This document shows, one piece after another, positions 25,160 through 32,192 of a stretch of 35,705 nucleotides of DNA. This stretch comes from Burkholderiales bacterium (lineage in GTDB: Bacteria; Pseudomonadota; Gammaproteobacteria; Burkholderiales; Burkholderiaceae_C). A program made the position numbers and the translations under genes. The DNA lies in assembly GCA_003963075.1 (NCBI GenBank), contig RXJV01000021.1:1-35705 (forward strand), written 5' to 3'. Position 1 is the stretch's first letter. Each line of letters starts with the position of its first letter. The notes under the pieces were generated by a model that was not told where the DNA came from, did not search any database, and saw only the letters and a list, made by a program, of their open reading frames with translations.

Positions 25160-25440
25160 ATAACGATTCTGACCGTGGGTATCGACCTCGCCAAGAACGT
25201 TTTCGCGGTTCATGGTATCAACGAGGCCGGCAAGGCCGAACTGATCCGCCCGGCCGTGCCGCGCGACAAGCTGCATGAACTTGTCGCCCGCCTGCAGCCA
25301 CGAGGCCGGCAGGTAGGGCGTCTGCTGCAGGCCTCGGGCCACACCGTGCGGCTGATCGCGCCGAAGTTCGTCACGCCCTACCGCATGACCGGCAAGCGCA
25401 GCAACTACGAGGCGGGCGACGCCGCAGCGATCTGCAAGGC
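25160..25440 (+). pseudogene. IS110-family transposase fragment with foreign patch
   Basis: Begins with the IS110 DEDD-domain start ITILTVGIDLAKNVFAVHGI and continues to DKLHELVARLQP, then resumes at LLQASGHTVRLIAPKFVTPY and runs to GDAAAICKA. The stretch between, where intact IS110 transposases have the conserved Glu of a CxxGMEAC-type motif, is missing. In its place 25289-25332 matches the GH35 remnant at 27055-27098. The later KNDAAD motif is also altered (SNYEAGD). The C-terminal Ser-containing domain is gone; the frame runs directly into an EF-G fragment. It cannot be an active transposase, and no IS ends were found. Confidence 0.8.
25289..25332. repeat. 44-bp patch duplicated from the GH35 remnant
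   Basis: Aligns without gaps to 27055-27098 at 40 of 44 positions, including 22 identical bases (25295-25316 and 27061-27082). In the GH35 fragment it encodes, on the minus strand, QQTLYLPASWLKAG; here the minus strand reads QQTPYLPASWLQAG inside the IS110 fragment. Confidence 0.85.
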
Positions 25441-25705
25441 CGCGCTGAAGACCTTGCCCGTAGTGCTGGCACTCGTGATGGCGGTCGAAGTGATCGCGCC
25501 GCCCGAAGCGCTGGGCGAAGTCAGCGGCGACCTGCTGCGCCGCCGCGGCCAGGGGCAGGGCCAGGACGCCCGCGGCCCCGCGGTCGTCGTGACCGCGCAT
25601 GTACCGCTGGCAGATGTTCGGCTACATCGGCTCACTGCGCGCCCTCAGCTCGGGCCGCGCGCAGTTCACCATGCAGCGGAGCCGCCACGCCGAGGTGCCG
25701 GCCCG
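25437..25705 (+). pseudogene. Degenerate copy of the EF-G C-terminus
   Basis: Aligns to 23993-24270 of the EF-G gene at about 85% by hand, with better conservation in the second half. Readable parts are PVVLALVMAVEVIAPPEAL, GDLLRRRGQGQGQDARG, then after a small deletion and frameshift near 25607 (CTGGAGCGCATG reduced to CTGGCAGATG) MFGYIGSLRALSSGRAQFTM. It joins the IS110 fragment at the shared sequence AGGCCGCGCTGAAG, a microhomology junction. The divergence suggests it came from an old duplication or a related paralogue, not a fresh copy. Confidence 0.85.
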
Positions 25706-25712
25706 GACGCCG

Positions 25713-26114
25713 CTACGGCTTCAACACGCCCTCACCCACCTTGCGCCCGCCCTCGAGCATGACGAAGGAGAGGTCTTTCTCGGGCGCCTGGAAGTCGTCG
25801 ATGCAGACCACGCCGACCGTCGCGGTGTCGCCAGGCTCCACCTTGTCCTGCGGCTTCGGAATGCGAATGGCGCAAGTCACCTCCGGCCGGCCAACAAATT
25901 GGAGCTGTGGGCGGTAGCCTTCGTAGAACGGGTTGTCGCGCCCAAGCTTGCCGTCACGTTTGAGCAGCGTGATGGACGCCGGAACTTCCTTGCCTTTTGA
26001 AAAGGACAGGAGGGTCACCTTCGCATCGGCGGCAGCCGCCATGGATGACGTGAAGAGTGGGCCCGCCGCGGCGAGGGCGCAAAACAGGAATTTGCTTGTC
26101 AAGGGATGCTCCAT
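25713..26114 (-). CDS. Hypothetical exported protein
   Basis: Unrecognised protein of 133 residues, with a signal peptide (MEHPLTSKFLFCALAAAGPL, cleavage near AAAADA, about residue 29). The mature part is about 100 residues with two cysteines (VTCAIRIP and VVCIDDF) that may form a disulfide, and a beta-rich pattern. The ATG at 26114 is chosen because the signal peptide starts there. Its stop lies 8 bases beyond the EF-G fragment, in the opposite orientation. It may be part of the inserted material; function unknown. Confidence 0.65.
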   Translation of the reverse strand: MEHPLTSKFLFCALAAAGPLFTSSMAAAADAKVTLLSFSKGKEVPASITLLKRDGKLGRDNPFYEGYRPQLQFVGRPEVTCAIRIPKPQDKVEPGDTATVGVVCIDDFQAPEKDLSFVMLEGGRKVGEGVLKP

Positions 26115-26228
26115 GTGCAGGAACCCTGGGGCCGCGTGCTGCTCGGGAACGCATCGCGAGGGGCAGTTCATGCACCCACGGCAGATGCTTTGGTGAAGAC
26201 CCGGCCCCGCGGGCGTTGGTTTGCGGCG

Positions 26229-26726
26229 CTACTTGGCCGGATGCGCTTTCTCGAAGGCGCTGATGTCCTGGGAGATGCGATCGACCAGCTCGTTGGGCAC
26301 CGTCAGCGACAACTGGTAGTGCGCGATGCGCAGGCCCTGCTTGCCATTGCGGATGACGCCGGAGGCCTGGCAGAGGCCCATCTGGGTCTCCAGCTGCTCA
26401 TCGAACCAGATCCAGCGCCCGTCTTCGGAGGAGGCGATGTGGCGCTTGGTGGCCTTGAAGGCCCAGGCACTGGGCTTTGCGAAGTAAGGTGCGGCCCAGC
26501 GCTTGAAGTCGTCGCGGACCCAGCGTTCGGTCTTGTCGGTCCCGATGTAGACGCCATCCGGCGCGATCTTGTCGAAGTAGGCCTGGCGCGAGTGGGCGGC
26601 ATCGTCATGCCATTCATCGAGGAAGGCGGCAACCCGCTGACGCAACGCGTCGTTGGCATCCACCGCATGGGCATGCGTGGCCCACAAAGCCAGCCACAGG
26701 CCCACGGTCAAAAGGATTCGCTTCAT
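26229..26726 (-). CDS. SnoaL-like/NTF2-fold exported protein
   Basis: Protein of 165 residues with a signal peptide (MKRILLTVGLWLALWATHAH, cleavage near AHA-VD) and an NTF2-like domain of the SnoaL_3/DUF4440 kind: an N-terminal helix pair (ALRQRVAAFLDEWHDDAAHS), YFDKIAPDGVYIGTDKTERW, then a curved sheet with GRWIWFDEQLET and LRIAHYQLSLTVPNEL. Such proteins bind or turn over small ligands, but the pocket here is not diagnostic. AAGGA is correctly placed before the ATG at 26726. Possibly co-transcribed with the small exported protein downstream (114-base gap). Confidence 0.75.
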   Translation of the reverse strand: MKRILLTVGLWLALWATHAHAVDANDALRQRVAAFLDEWHDDAAHSRQAYFDKIAPDGVYIGTDKTERWVRDDFKRWAAPYFAKPSAWAFKATKRHIASSEDGRWIWFDEQLETQMGLCQASGVIRNGKQGLRIAHYQLSLTVPNELVDRISQDISAFEKAHPAK

Positions 26727-26955
26727 CAGTTGTCCTTGGCGAGGTTGAGCGTGACACCCGCTCGGCCCGAGGGATGGTATGCGCAAGCGGCAGGCGCACG
26801 GCTGAACCCCTCCTGCGGGCCGCGTGCAGACACACGCGCCGCCCGTGACGGGCCCCGCCCCGGCCGACGCGGCCACAAGACCGCGTTCGACGTGGCAGGT
26901 GCGTCGCCAGGCGCATGCCACCGGCGCGGTCACGGGCCCACGGGTCTCCCACCCC

Positions 26956-27237
26956 TCAACGCCGCCGTTCGTACACCGGCTCCGCCAGGCCCTGCATCGT
27001 CATCCCCGCCGCGCCCGGCGGCTCGGTCGTGAACACCAGCACCTCGTTCGCCCCCGCCTTCAGCCACGAGGCCGGCAGGTAGAGGGTCTGCTGCGGGCCG
27101 AGGGACCAGAAGCGGCCCAGGTGGTGGCCGTTGACCCAGACCTGGCCGTGGCCCCAGCCGCGGGTGTCGACAAAGCTGTCCACCGGCGCGGCGAGCTGCA
27201 GCGTGCCGCGCCAGCAGCCGGGCTCGCCTGGAGGGCA
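26956..27237 (-). pseudogene. GH35 beta-galactosidase C-terminal remnant
   Basis: About 94 residues remain: GCWRGTLQLAAPVDSFVDTR, GWGHGQVWVNGHHLGRFWSL, GPQQTLYLPASWLKAGANEV and LVFTTEPPG. This is the conserved C-terminal galactose-binding-like domain of GH35 beta-galactosidases, where GWGKGxVWVNGxNLGRYW and PQQTLYxP are hallmarks. The catalytic barrel is absent: upstream on the same strand lies truD, 34 bases away. The frame stays open into truD antisense, but the homology ends near 27237. It is the source-like sequence for the patch in the IS110 fragment. Confidence 0.82.
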
Positions 27238-27271
27238 GAGGCGCGGGCGCGGCGCCGGCGCAGAGCCCCCG

Positions 27272-28285
27272 TCAGTCGCCCGCCGCCGCCTCGCCCTCGG
27301 CCTGCCGGTCGGCCTCGGTCGTCCGCAGGACTTCGGCCAGCACGGACGTGGCATAGGTCCCCGCCGGCAACGCGAACGCCAGCAACAGTTGATCGGGCTG
27401 CGGCCAGTCCCAGACCAGGTCCACGGGGCAGGCCACCAGCGCGCGGCGTTCCTGGTCCAGGCCGGCGTGCTCCATGCCGTCACACAGCGCCGCGTGGCGC
27501 GCTGCCACGTCGTTCTCCAAGGCCTGTGCCTCGTCGGCGGTGGTCACGCGGCCCCGCCCCCAGAGCGGCCCGGTGGGCCGGCCGGCGTCGTCCAGCACGT
27601 CACCGGGCAGGGCCTGGCCCCACAGCCCCTGGTGGATGCGCTGGGCCAGCACCTCATTGAAGACGAAGGAGCGCACCGCCGACAGGTAGAGGCCCTTCTT
27701 CTTCGGGTGGCGCACCCGGATCTCGCGCGCCAGCATGGCCCGGCCCTGTTCGACATTGCCGCCATCAAAGCCGAAGCGCTGGGCGCCGAAGTAGTTGGGC
27801 ACGCCCTGGGCCGCGATGGCCCGGAGGTTGGCCTCGATGGCGTCGCGGCTTCCGGTCACGTCGCGCAGCACGATGCGGAACCGGTTGCCCTGCAGATCGC
27901 CGGGGCGCAGCTTCTTCACATGGCGGCTCTGGCTCAGCACGCGGAACTCCGGGTGCTGAAGCACCGTGAGGTCCGGCGTCTCGCCCTTCGGCCGGTAGAG
28001 GCTGAACCACTGGCGCGTGACGGCGTGGCGGTCCTTCAGGCCGGCATAGCCGACGTCAAAGGTCTGCACACCCGCTGCCGCTGCCAGCTGCTCGGCCACG
28101 AAGGCGGTGTTGGCGCCGTTCTTCTCCACCTCCAGCCAGACATGCTCGCCGGCCCCGGAGGGCAGCTGCAGCGGCAGCTCGGTGACGATGAAGTCCTCGT
28201 TGACGTGCTTCAGCGTGCCGGTGGCGCCGGTGGCGGGGTAGGCCGTGGGCCAGGAGGGGAGAGTCGTGTAGGAAGCGTCGGACAT
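27272..28285 (-). CDS. truD: tRNA pseudouridine(13) synthase TruD
   Basis: Cytoplasmic RNA-modifying enzyme of 337 residues that converts U13 of some tRNAs to pseudouridine. Diagnostic TruD motifs: NEDFIVTELPL near residue 29, the catalytic aspartate in YAGLKDRHAVTRQWFSL (about residue 85), NRFRIVLRDV, and VPNYFGAQRFG (about 165) characteristic of the family. The length is near the usual 340-350. It stands alone on the minus strand, divergent from the VOC gene, with a GH35 remnant directly downstream. In other proteobacteria truD is often near surE/ispF; that context is absent. Confidence 0.94.
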   Translation of the reverse strand: MSDASYTTLPSWPTAYPATGATGTLKHVNEDFIVTELPLQLPSGAGEHVWLEVEKNGANTAFVAEQLAAAAGVQTFDVGYAGLKDRHAVTRQWFSLYRPKGETPDLTVLQHPEFRVLSQSRHVKKLRPGDLQGNRFRIVLRDVTGSRDAIEANLRAIAAQGVPNYFGAQRFGFDGGNVEQGRAMLAREIRVRHPKKKGLYLSAVRSFVFNEVLAQRIHQGLWGQALPGDVLDDAGRPTGPLWGRGRVTTADEAQALENDVAARHAALCDGMEHAGLDQERRALVACPVDLVWDWPQPDQLLLAFALPAGTYATSVLAEVLRTTEADRQAEGEAAAGD

Positions 28286-28455
28286 GAGCGGCGGGGCGTG
28301 CCCGCTGTCGATGGGGCGGGCCGGGGAGCCCGCCCGCAGGCCATGGATGCCGTGATTCTCGCCGGGCCTGCGGCCTGGGCGCCCACCTACGCGGCGCAGC
28401 CGGCGATCCGTTTGGCTCTCAGCCCTGATGCCGAGAGCATCCCCCGGAGCCCCGC

Positions 28456-28857
28456 ATGACCACCACCTGCACCGTCGGAGCGTTCGCCATCGTTCCCAGC
28501 AACGACTTGGCCGCCGCGCTTCCGTTCTGGGAACGCCTGGGCTTTCAGCGCACGGGCGGCGACGCGAGCTACGTCATCATGACGGGCTGGGACTGCGAGG
28601 TTCATCTCACGCAGGCCGGCAGTGGCCCCTGGAGGGTGCCGGCCGAGCACAACCCTTTCGGCGTGTTCATCCGCACCCCGCAGGTCGACGCCATCGCCGC
28701 ACGGGTGGACGACCTCATCATCCGGCCCGGCGGAATCCTGCGCCACCGCGAGTGGGGGTTGTACGAGGTGGGGGTGTGCGGTCCGGATGGGCTGTTGGTC
28801 CGCATCGGCTGGCCCTCCCACCTCATGCAGGAAGGCTCACTGCCTGCCGGCGCCTGA
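28456..28857 (+). CDS. VOC-family (glyoxalase/bleomycin-resistance-like) protein
   Basis: Small cytoplasmic protein of 133 residues with the paired beta-alpha-beta-beta-beta pattern of the vicinal oxygen chelate fold: FAIVPSNDLAAALPFWERLGF at the start and EWGLYEVGVCGPDGLLVRIGW at the end. It resembles bleomycin-resistance-type binding proteins (ALPFWERLGF, EVHLTQ), which sequester drugs without metal, but also unassigned VOC proteins. The ATG at 28456 follows GGAG by 6 bases or so. Divergent from truD across 170 bases. No specific substrate can be given. Confidence 0.82.
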   Translation: MTTTCTVGAFAIVPSNDLAAALPFWERLGFQRTGGDASYVIMTGWDCEVHLTQAGSGPWRVPAEHNPFGVFIRTPQVDAIAARVDDLIIRPGGILRHREWGLYEVGVCGPDGLLVRIGWPSHLMQEGSLPAGA

Positions 28858-28969
28858 TGCCGCCTTGGCAGCCGACGTGTTTGCCAAACGGCCCCGCAGT
28901 CACTTCGGCAACCCGCGAGCGTCCAGCACGCTGAATTCTTCAGTTCATTGGCCAATCTACGGAGGTGCC

Positions 28970-29038
28970 ATGCAACTGAAACGGCGGGCAGGCAAAGCGA
29001 GGCGGCACCGTCTGGAAAAAGTTCGCACCGTGCCGTGA
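28970..29038 (+). CDS. Possible 22-residue basic peptide
   Basis: MQLKRRAGKARRHRLEKVRT plus two residues, ending TGA. It has one of the best ribosome sites in the window (GGAGGTGCC before ATG), and nine of 22 residues are Arg or Lys. It could be the surviving start of a lost gene or a real small basic peptide. It lies between the two VOC genes. Confidence 0.3.
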   Translation: MQLKRRAGKARRHRLEKVRTVP

Positions 29039-29092
29039 CGCCGCCGCCAAGCGCTACATTGGCCTCGTCGAGTTCATTTCCGAGGAGCACGC

Positions 29093-29557
29093 ATGCGCTC
29101 TCACCTTTTCTTTGCCTTCCTGTTAGGAGCAATCACCATGGCGAGCACGGCCCAAGCGGCACCCGATCAAACGCCCGGCCGCATCACCGGTGTCGGCGGC
29201 GTTTTCATCAAGGCCAAGGACCCCAAGGCGCTTGCCGCGTGGTACCGCGACGTCCTGGGCATGCCGGTCCAGCCTTGGGGCGGTGCCGCGCTGCGCAACG
29301 ACGCGCCCGGCCACCCGGCCAAGACGGCCTGGAGCGTCTTCGACACGTCATCCGATCACTTCGCGCCCTCCACCAGCGCCTTCATGATCAACTATGCCGT
29401 CGACGATATGGACGCCATGGTCAAGCGCCTGCAGGAGCATGCCGTGACGATCCTCAAGCGCACCGACGACGACCCGTTCGGCCGCTTCGCCTGGATCGTT
29501 GATCCTGAAGGCAACAAGGTTGAGCTCTGGGAACCCAAGCGCCAGCCTGCGCCCTGA
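29093..29557 (+). CDS. VOC-family protein with signal peptide
   Basis: VOC-fold protein of 154 residues: GVGGVFIKAKDPKALAAWYR, DVLGMPVQPWG, then INYAVDDMDAMVKRLQEH and WIVDPEGNKVELWEP, the usual glyoxalase-like ending with a likely metal-ligand Glu. The full-length start at 29093 (preceded by GAGGAG) gives a signal peptide ending STAQA-AP, so export to the periplasm. A second ATG at 29138, with its own AGGAG (29125-29129), would give a cytoplasmic form starting MASTAQAAPDQ. Substrate unknown. Confidence 0.83.
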   Translation: MRSHLFFAFLLGAITMASTAQAAPDQTPGRITGVGGVFIKAKDPKALAAWYRDVLGMPVQPWGGAALRNDAPGHPAKTAWSVFDTSSDHFAPSTSAFMINYAVDDMDAMVKRLQEHAVTILKRTDDDPFGRFAWIVDPEGNKVELWEPKRQPAP

Positions 29558-29724
29558 GGCGAAGGATCGCCGGCAGAAGAGCGATTGAACGAGCGCTCCG
29601 ATGGCCTGCAAGCGAGAGCAGCTTCCAGGCACGGGCGTTCGCAGCGCAGTGAACACGCACGACACCGGCTGACAACGATGCGAACGGCAACGGCGCAATG
29701 ACGCCGCTACCCTTCTCTCGCATC

Positions 29725-29746
29725 GCGGGCAGCACGGTCAGCCCGC
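29725..29746 (-). terminator. Weak hairpin downstream of the RidA gene
   Basis: GCGGGC (29725-29730) pairs with GCCCGC (29741-29746) in the convergent gap after the VOC gene and the RidA gene. It has a 10-base loop and no T-run. Confidence 0.3.
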
Positions 29747-29754
29747 TCAACCCC

Positions 29755-30153
29755 TCACGGCACCACCGCCGTCACCTCGATCTCCACCTTGGCCCGGTCC
29801 TCCATCAACGCCGACACCTGCACCGCGCTCATCGCGATGCCGTAGTCGCGGCCCAGCACCTCGCGGTAGGCCTGGCCTACCTCGCGGCCGCGGGCGAGGT
29901 ACTCGCGCTTGTCGACGAGGTACCAGGTCATGCGCACGATGTGCTCGGGCGCGGCGCCGGCCTCGGCCAGCACGGCGCGCACGTTCAGCAGGGCCTGGCG
30001 CACCTGGGCGATGAAGTCGTCGCTGTCGAACTCGCAACGCTCGTTCCAGCCGATCTGGCCGGCCACGAACACCTGGCGGCCACTGGCCGCGACGCCGTTG
30101 GCATAGCCGCGGGGCGGGGCCCAGCCGGGCGGTTGCAGGACTTGCTTGGTCAT
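29755..30153 (-). CDS. RidA-family enamine/imine deaminase
   Basis: Protein of 132 residues of the RidA/YjgF family, small cytoplasmic trimers that hydrolyse reactive enamines and imines. Recognisable segments: GRQVFVAGQIGW, FIAQVRQALLNVRAVLAEAGA, VRMTWYLVDKREYL and VEIEVTAVVP at the C-terminus. Its ATG overlaps the thioesterase stop (ATGA). As the last gene of a 2-aminobenzoate operon it plausibly deaminates an enamine such as the 2-amino-5-oxocyclohexene-type intermediate made by the monooxygenase/reductase; that role is inferred from context. Confidence 0.9.
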   Translation of the reverse strand: MTKQVLQPPGWAPPRGYANGVAASGRQVFVAGQIGWNERCEFDSDDFIAQVRQALLNVRAVLAEAGAAPEHIVRMTWYLVDKREYLARGREVGQAYREVLGRDYGIAMSAVQVSALMEDRAKVEIEVTAVVP

Positions 30154-30587
30154 GGGGTCATCTCCTGGGCGCGCTGCAGCGCGGCGCGCAGCGCGTCGGG
30201 CAAAGCGTGGGGTCGGTGGGTGTCGAGCGAGGTGCAGACGAGCACCTGGCCGAACTCGACGCGGGTGCCGTCGTCACCATCAAACGCGACGGCCAGCGTG
30301 ATCGAGCTGCCACCCACGCGCTGCAGGCGGATGCGCTGCTGCAGCCGGTCGCCGTGGCGGCTGATGCGTTTGAAGCGGGTGTCGAGCTGCGCAGTGGGCA
30401 TGCCCAGGCCGCGCTCGGCGATGAGCTGCTCGAAGGGCTGGCCCAGGCCCTGGGCGAACCAGTCCTCGACCAGCTCGTTGAGCATCTCGAAGTAGCGCGG
30501 GTAGAACACGATGCCGGCCGGGTCGCAGTGGCCGAAGCGCACGCGCTGCTCGCGCTGGAAGACCACGGCGCCCGTCATGCCGTCCAT
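30150..30587 (-). CDS. Acyl-CoA thioesterase, 4HBT hotdog family
   Basis: Hotdog-fold thioesterase of 145 residues. The active-site sequence RFGHCDPAGIVFYPRYFEML (about 15-34) contains the aspartate typical of 4-hydroxybenzoyl-CoA thioesterases. It would hydrolyse aromatic or alicyclic CoA esters, perhaps rescuing CoA from dead-end intermediates of the pathway. The ATG at 30587 shares one base with the ligase stop (TGATG); an ATG at 30578 is an alternative. It overlaps the RidA gene by four bases. Cytoplasmic. Confidence 0.88.
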   Translation of the reverse strand: MDGMTGAVVFQREQRVRFGHCDPAGIVFYPRYFEMLNELVEDWFAQGLGQPFEQLIAERGLGMPTAQLDTRFKRISRHGDRLQQRIRLQRVGGSSITLAVAFDGDDGTRVEFGQVLVCTSLDTHRPHALPDALRAALQRAQEMTP

Positions 30588-32191
30588 CACGCCGGCTCCC
30601 GCAGCTTGAAGCGCTGCAGCTTGCCGGTCTCGGTGCGCGGCAGCTTGTCGCGAAACTCGATGGCGCGCGGGTATTTGTAGGGCGCGATGGTGGCCTTCAC
30701 ATGGGCCTGCAGCGCGGCCACGTCGGGCGCGTGGCCCTCGCGCAGCACGACGAAGGCCTTCACGAGCTGGCCGCGCTCCTCGTCGGGCACACCGATGACG
30801 GCGCACTCGGCCACGGCTGGGTGGCTCAGCAGCGCGGCCTCCACTTCGGGGCCGGCGATGTTGTAACCGCCGGAGATGATCATGTCGTCGGTGCGGGCCT
30901 GGTAGACGAAGTCACCGTCCTCGTCGAGCAGGTAGGCGTCGCCGGTGAGGTTCCAGCCGTCGTGCACATACTGCCGCTGCCGGTCGTCGGCGAGGTAGCG
31001 GCAGCCGGTGGGGCCCTTCACGGCCAGACGGCCGATCTGGCCGCGCGGCAGCGGGCGGCCGTCGTCGTCGAGGATGCAGGCCTGGTAGCCCGGCACGGGG
31101 CGACCGGTGGCGCCGGGCTTGACGGTGGCCTCGGTGTGCGAGATGAAGATGTGCAGCAGCTCGGTCGCGCCGATGCCGTCGATCAGCTCCAGACCGGATT
31201 TCTCCTTCCACAGCGCACGCGTCGCCGCGGGCAGGGCCTCGCCGGCGCTCACGCATTTGCGCAGGGCCCTGAGGTCATGCTGTGCCACCAGCGGCGCCAT
31301 CGCGCGGTAGGAGGTGGGCGCGGTGAAGCAGACCGTCGCGCGGTGCTCGGCGATCGCAGCCAGCAGCAGCTCGGGGCTGGCTTTTTCCAGCAGCACGGCC
31401 GAGGCGCCCACGCTCATCGGGAACAGCAGCAGGCCACCCAGGCCGAAGGTGAAGGCCAGCGGCGGGCTGCCGATGAAGACATCCTCCGCCGTGGCCTGCA
31501 GGCAGTGCGGCGGCCAGCAGCGGCAGATGGCCAGCACATCGCGGTGGAAGTGCATCGTGCCCTTGGGCTGGCCCGTGGTGCCGGAGGTGAAGGCGATCAG
31601 CGCGCAGTCGTCGCTCGCGGTGTCGACGTTGGTGAACATGGCCGGCTGGCGCTCGGCGCGCGCCTCCAGGCCGTCGGGCGCGCTGCTGCGGAAGTGGACG
31701 ATGTGCTTCAGCACCGGGTGCTGGGCCTGGGCGGCGGCGAGTTCGTCGGCCAGCGCGGCGTCGCACAGCGCATGCGTCACCTCGGCCTTGGCGATGACCT
31801 TGCCCAGCTCGCCGGCGCGCAGCAGCGGCATCGTCGCCACCGCGATCGCCCCGGCCTTGATGACCGCGAACCAGCAGGCCGCCAACTGCGGCGTGTTGGT
31901 GCCGCGCAGCAGCACCCGATGGCCGGGCACCACGCCCAAATCGTGGACCAGCACGTTGGCGATGCGGTTGGCCTCGGCCTGCAGCTCGGCATAGGTCCAG
32001 CGCATACCGGCGCCCTGCAGGCAGGGCCGCTGGCCCTGGCCCTGCTCGACCCAGCGGTCCAGCAGCTCGGTGGCCGCGTTCAGCCGCGGGCCGAACTGCA
32101 GCTCGGGCCGGTCGAACACCAGCTCGGGCCATTGCTCCGGCGGCGGCAGGTGGTCGCGGGCAAAGCTGTCCAGGTGGGCGGATGGATGCAT
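30587..32191 (-). CDS. 2-aminobenzoate/benzoate-type CoA ligase
   Basis: AMP-forming acyl-CoA synthetase of 534 residues that should activate 2-aminobenzoate (or a close relative) to its CoA ester, the first step of the pathway. ANL-family motifs: ATP-binding TSGTTGQPKGTMHFH (about 205-220), GIGATELLHIF (about 345), TGDAYLLDEDGDF, RTDDMIISGGYNI and the C-terminal PRTETGKLQRFKL with the adenylation lysine. The start MHPSAHLDSFARDHLPPPEQ with WPEL resembles benzoate/2-aminobenzoate-CoA ligases. It follows the acyl-CoA dehydrogenase by 1 base. Anthranilate specificity is inferred from the operon; benzoate analogues remain possible. Confidence 0.88.
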   Translation of the reverse strand: MHPSAHLDSFARDHLPPPEQWPELVFDRPELQFGPRLNAATELLDRWVEQGQGQRPCLQGAGMRWTYAELQAEANRIANVLVHDLGVVPGHRVLLRGTNTPQLAACWFAVIKAGAIAVATMPLLRAGELGKVIAKAEVTHALCDAALADELAAAQAQHPVLKHIVHFRSSAPDGLEARAERQPAMFTNVDTASDDCALIAFTSGTTGQPKGTMHFHRDVLAICRCWPPHCLQATAEDVFIGSPPLAFTFGLGGLLLFPMSVGASAVLLEKASPELLLAAIAEHRATVCFTAPTSYRAMAPLVAQHDLRALRKCVSAGEALPAATRALWKEKSGLELIDGIGATELLHIFISHTEATVKPGATGRPVPGYQACILDDDGRPLPRGQIGRLAVKGPTGCRYLADDRQRQYVHDGWNLTGDAYLLDEDGDFVYQARTDDMIISGGYNIAGPEVEAALLSHPAVAECAVIGVPDEERGQLVKAFVVLREGHAPDVAALQAHVKATIAPYKYPRAIEFRDKLPRTETGKLQRFKLREPA

Positions 32192-32192
32192 G

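Noticed and set aside
26238-27483. Minus-strand continuation of the GH35 frame into truD as part of the enzyme
   Set aside because: Homology to GH35 stops near 27237; beyond that the frame is simply antisense-frame sequence within truD.
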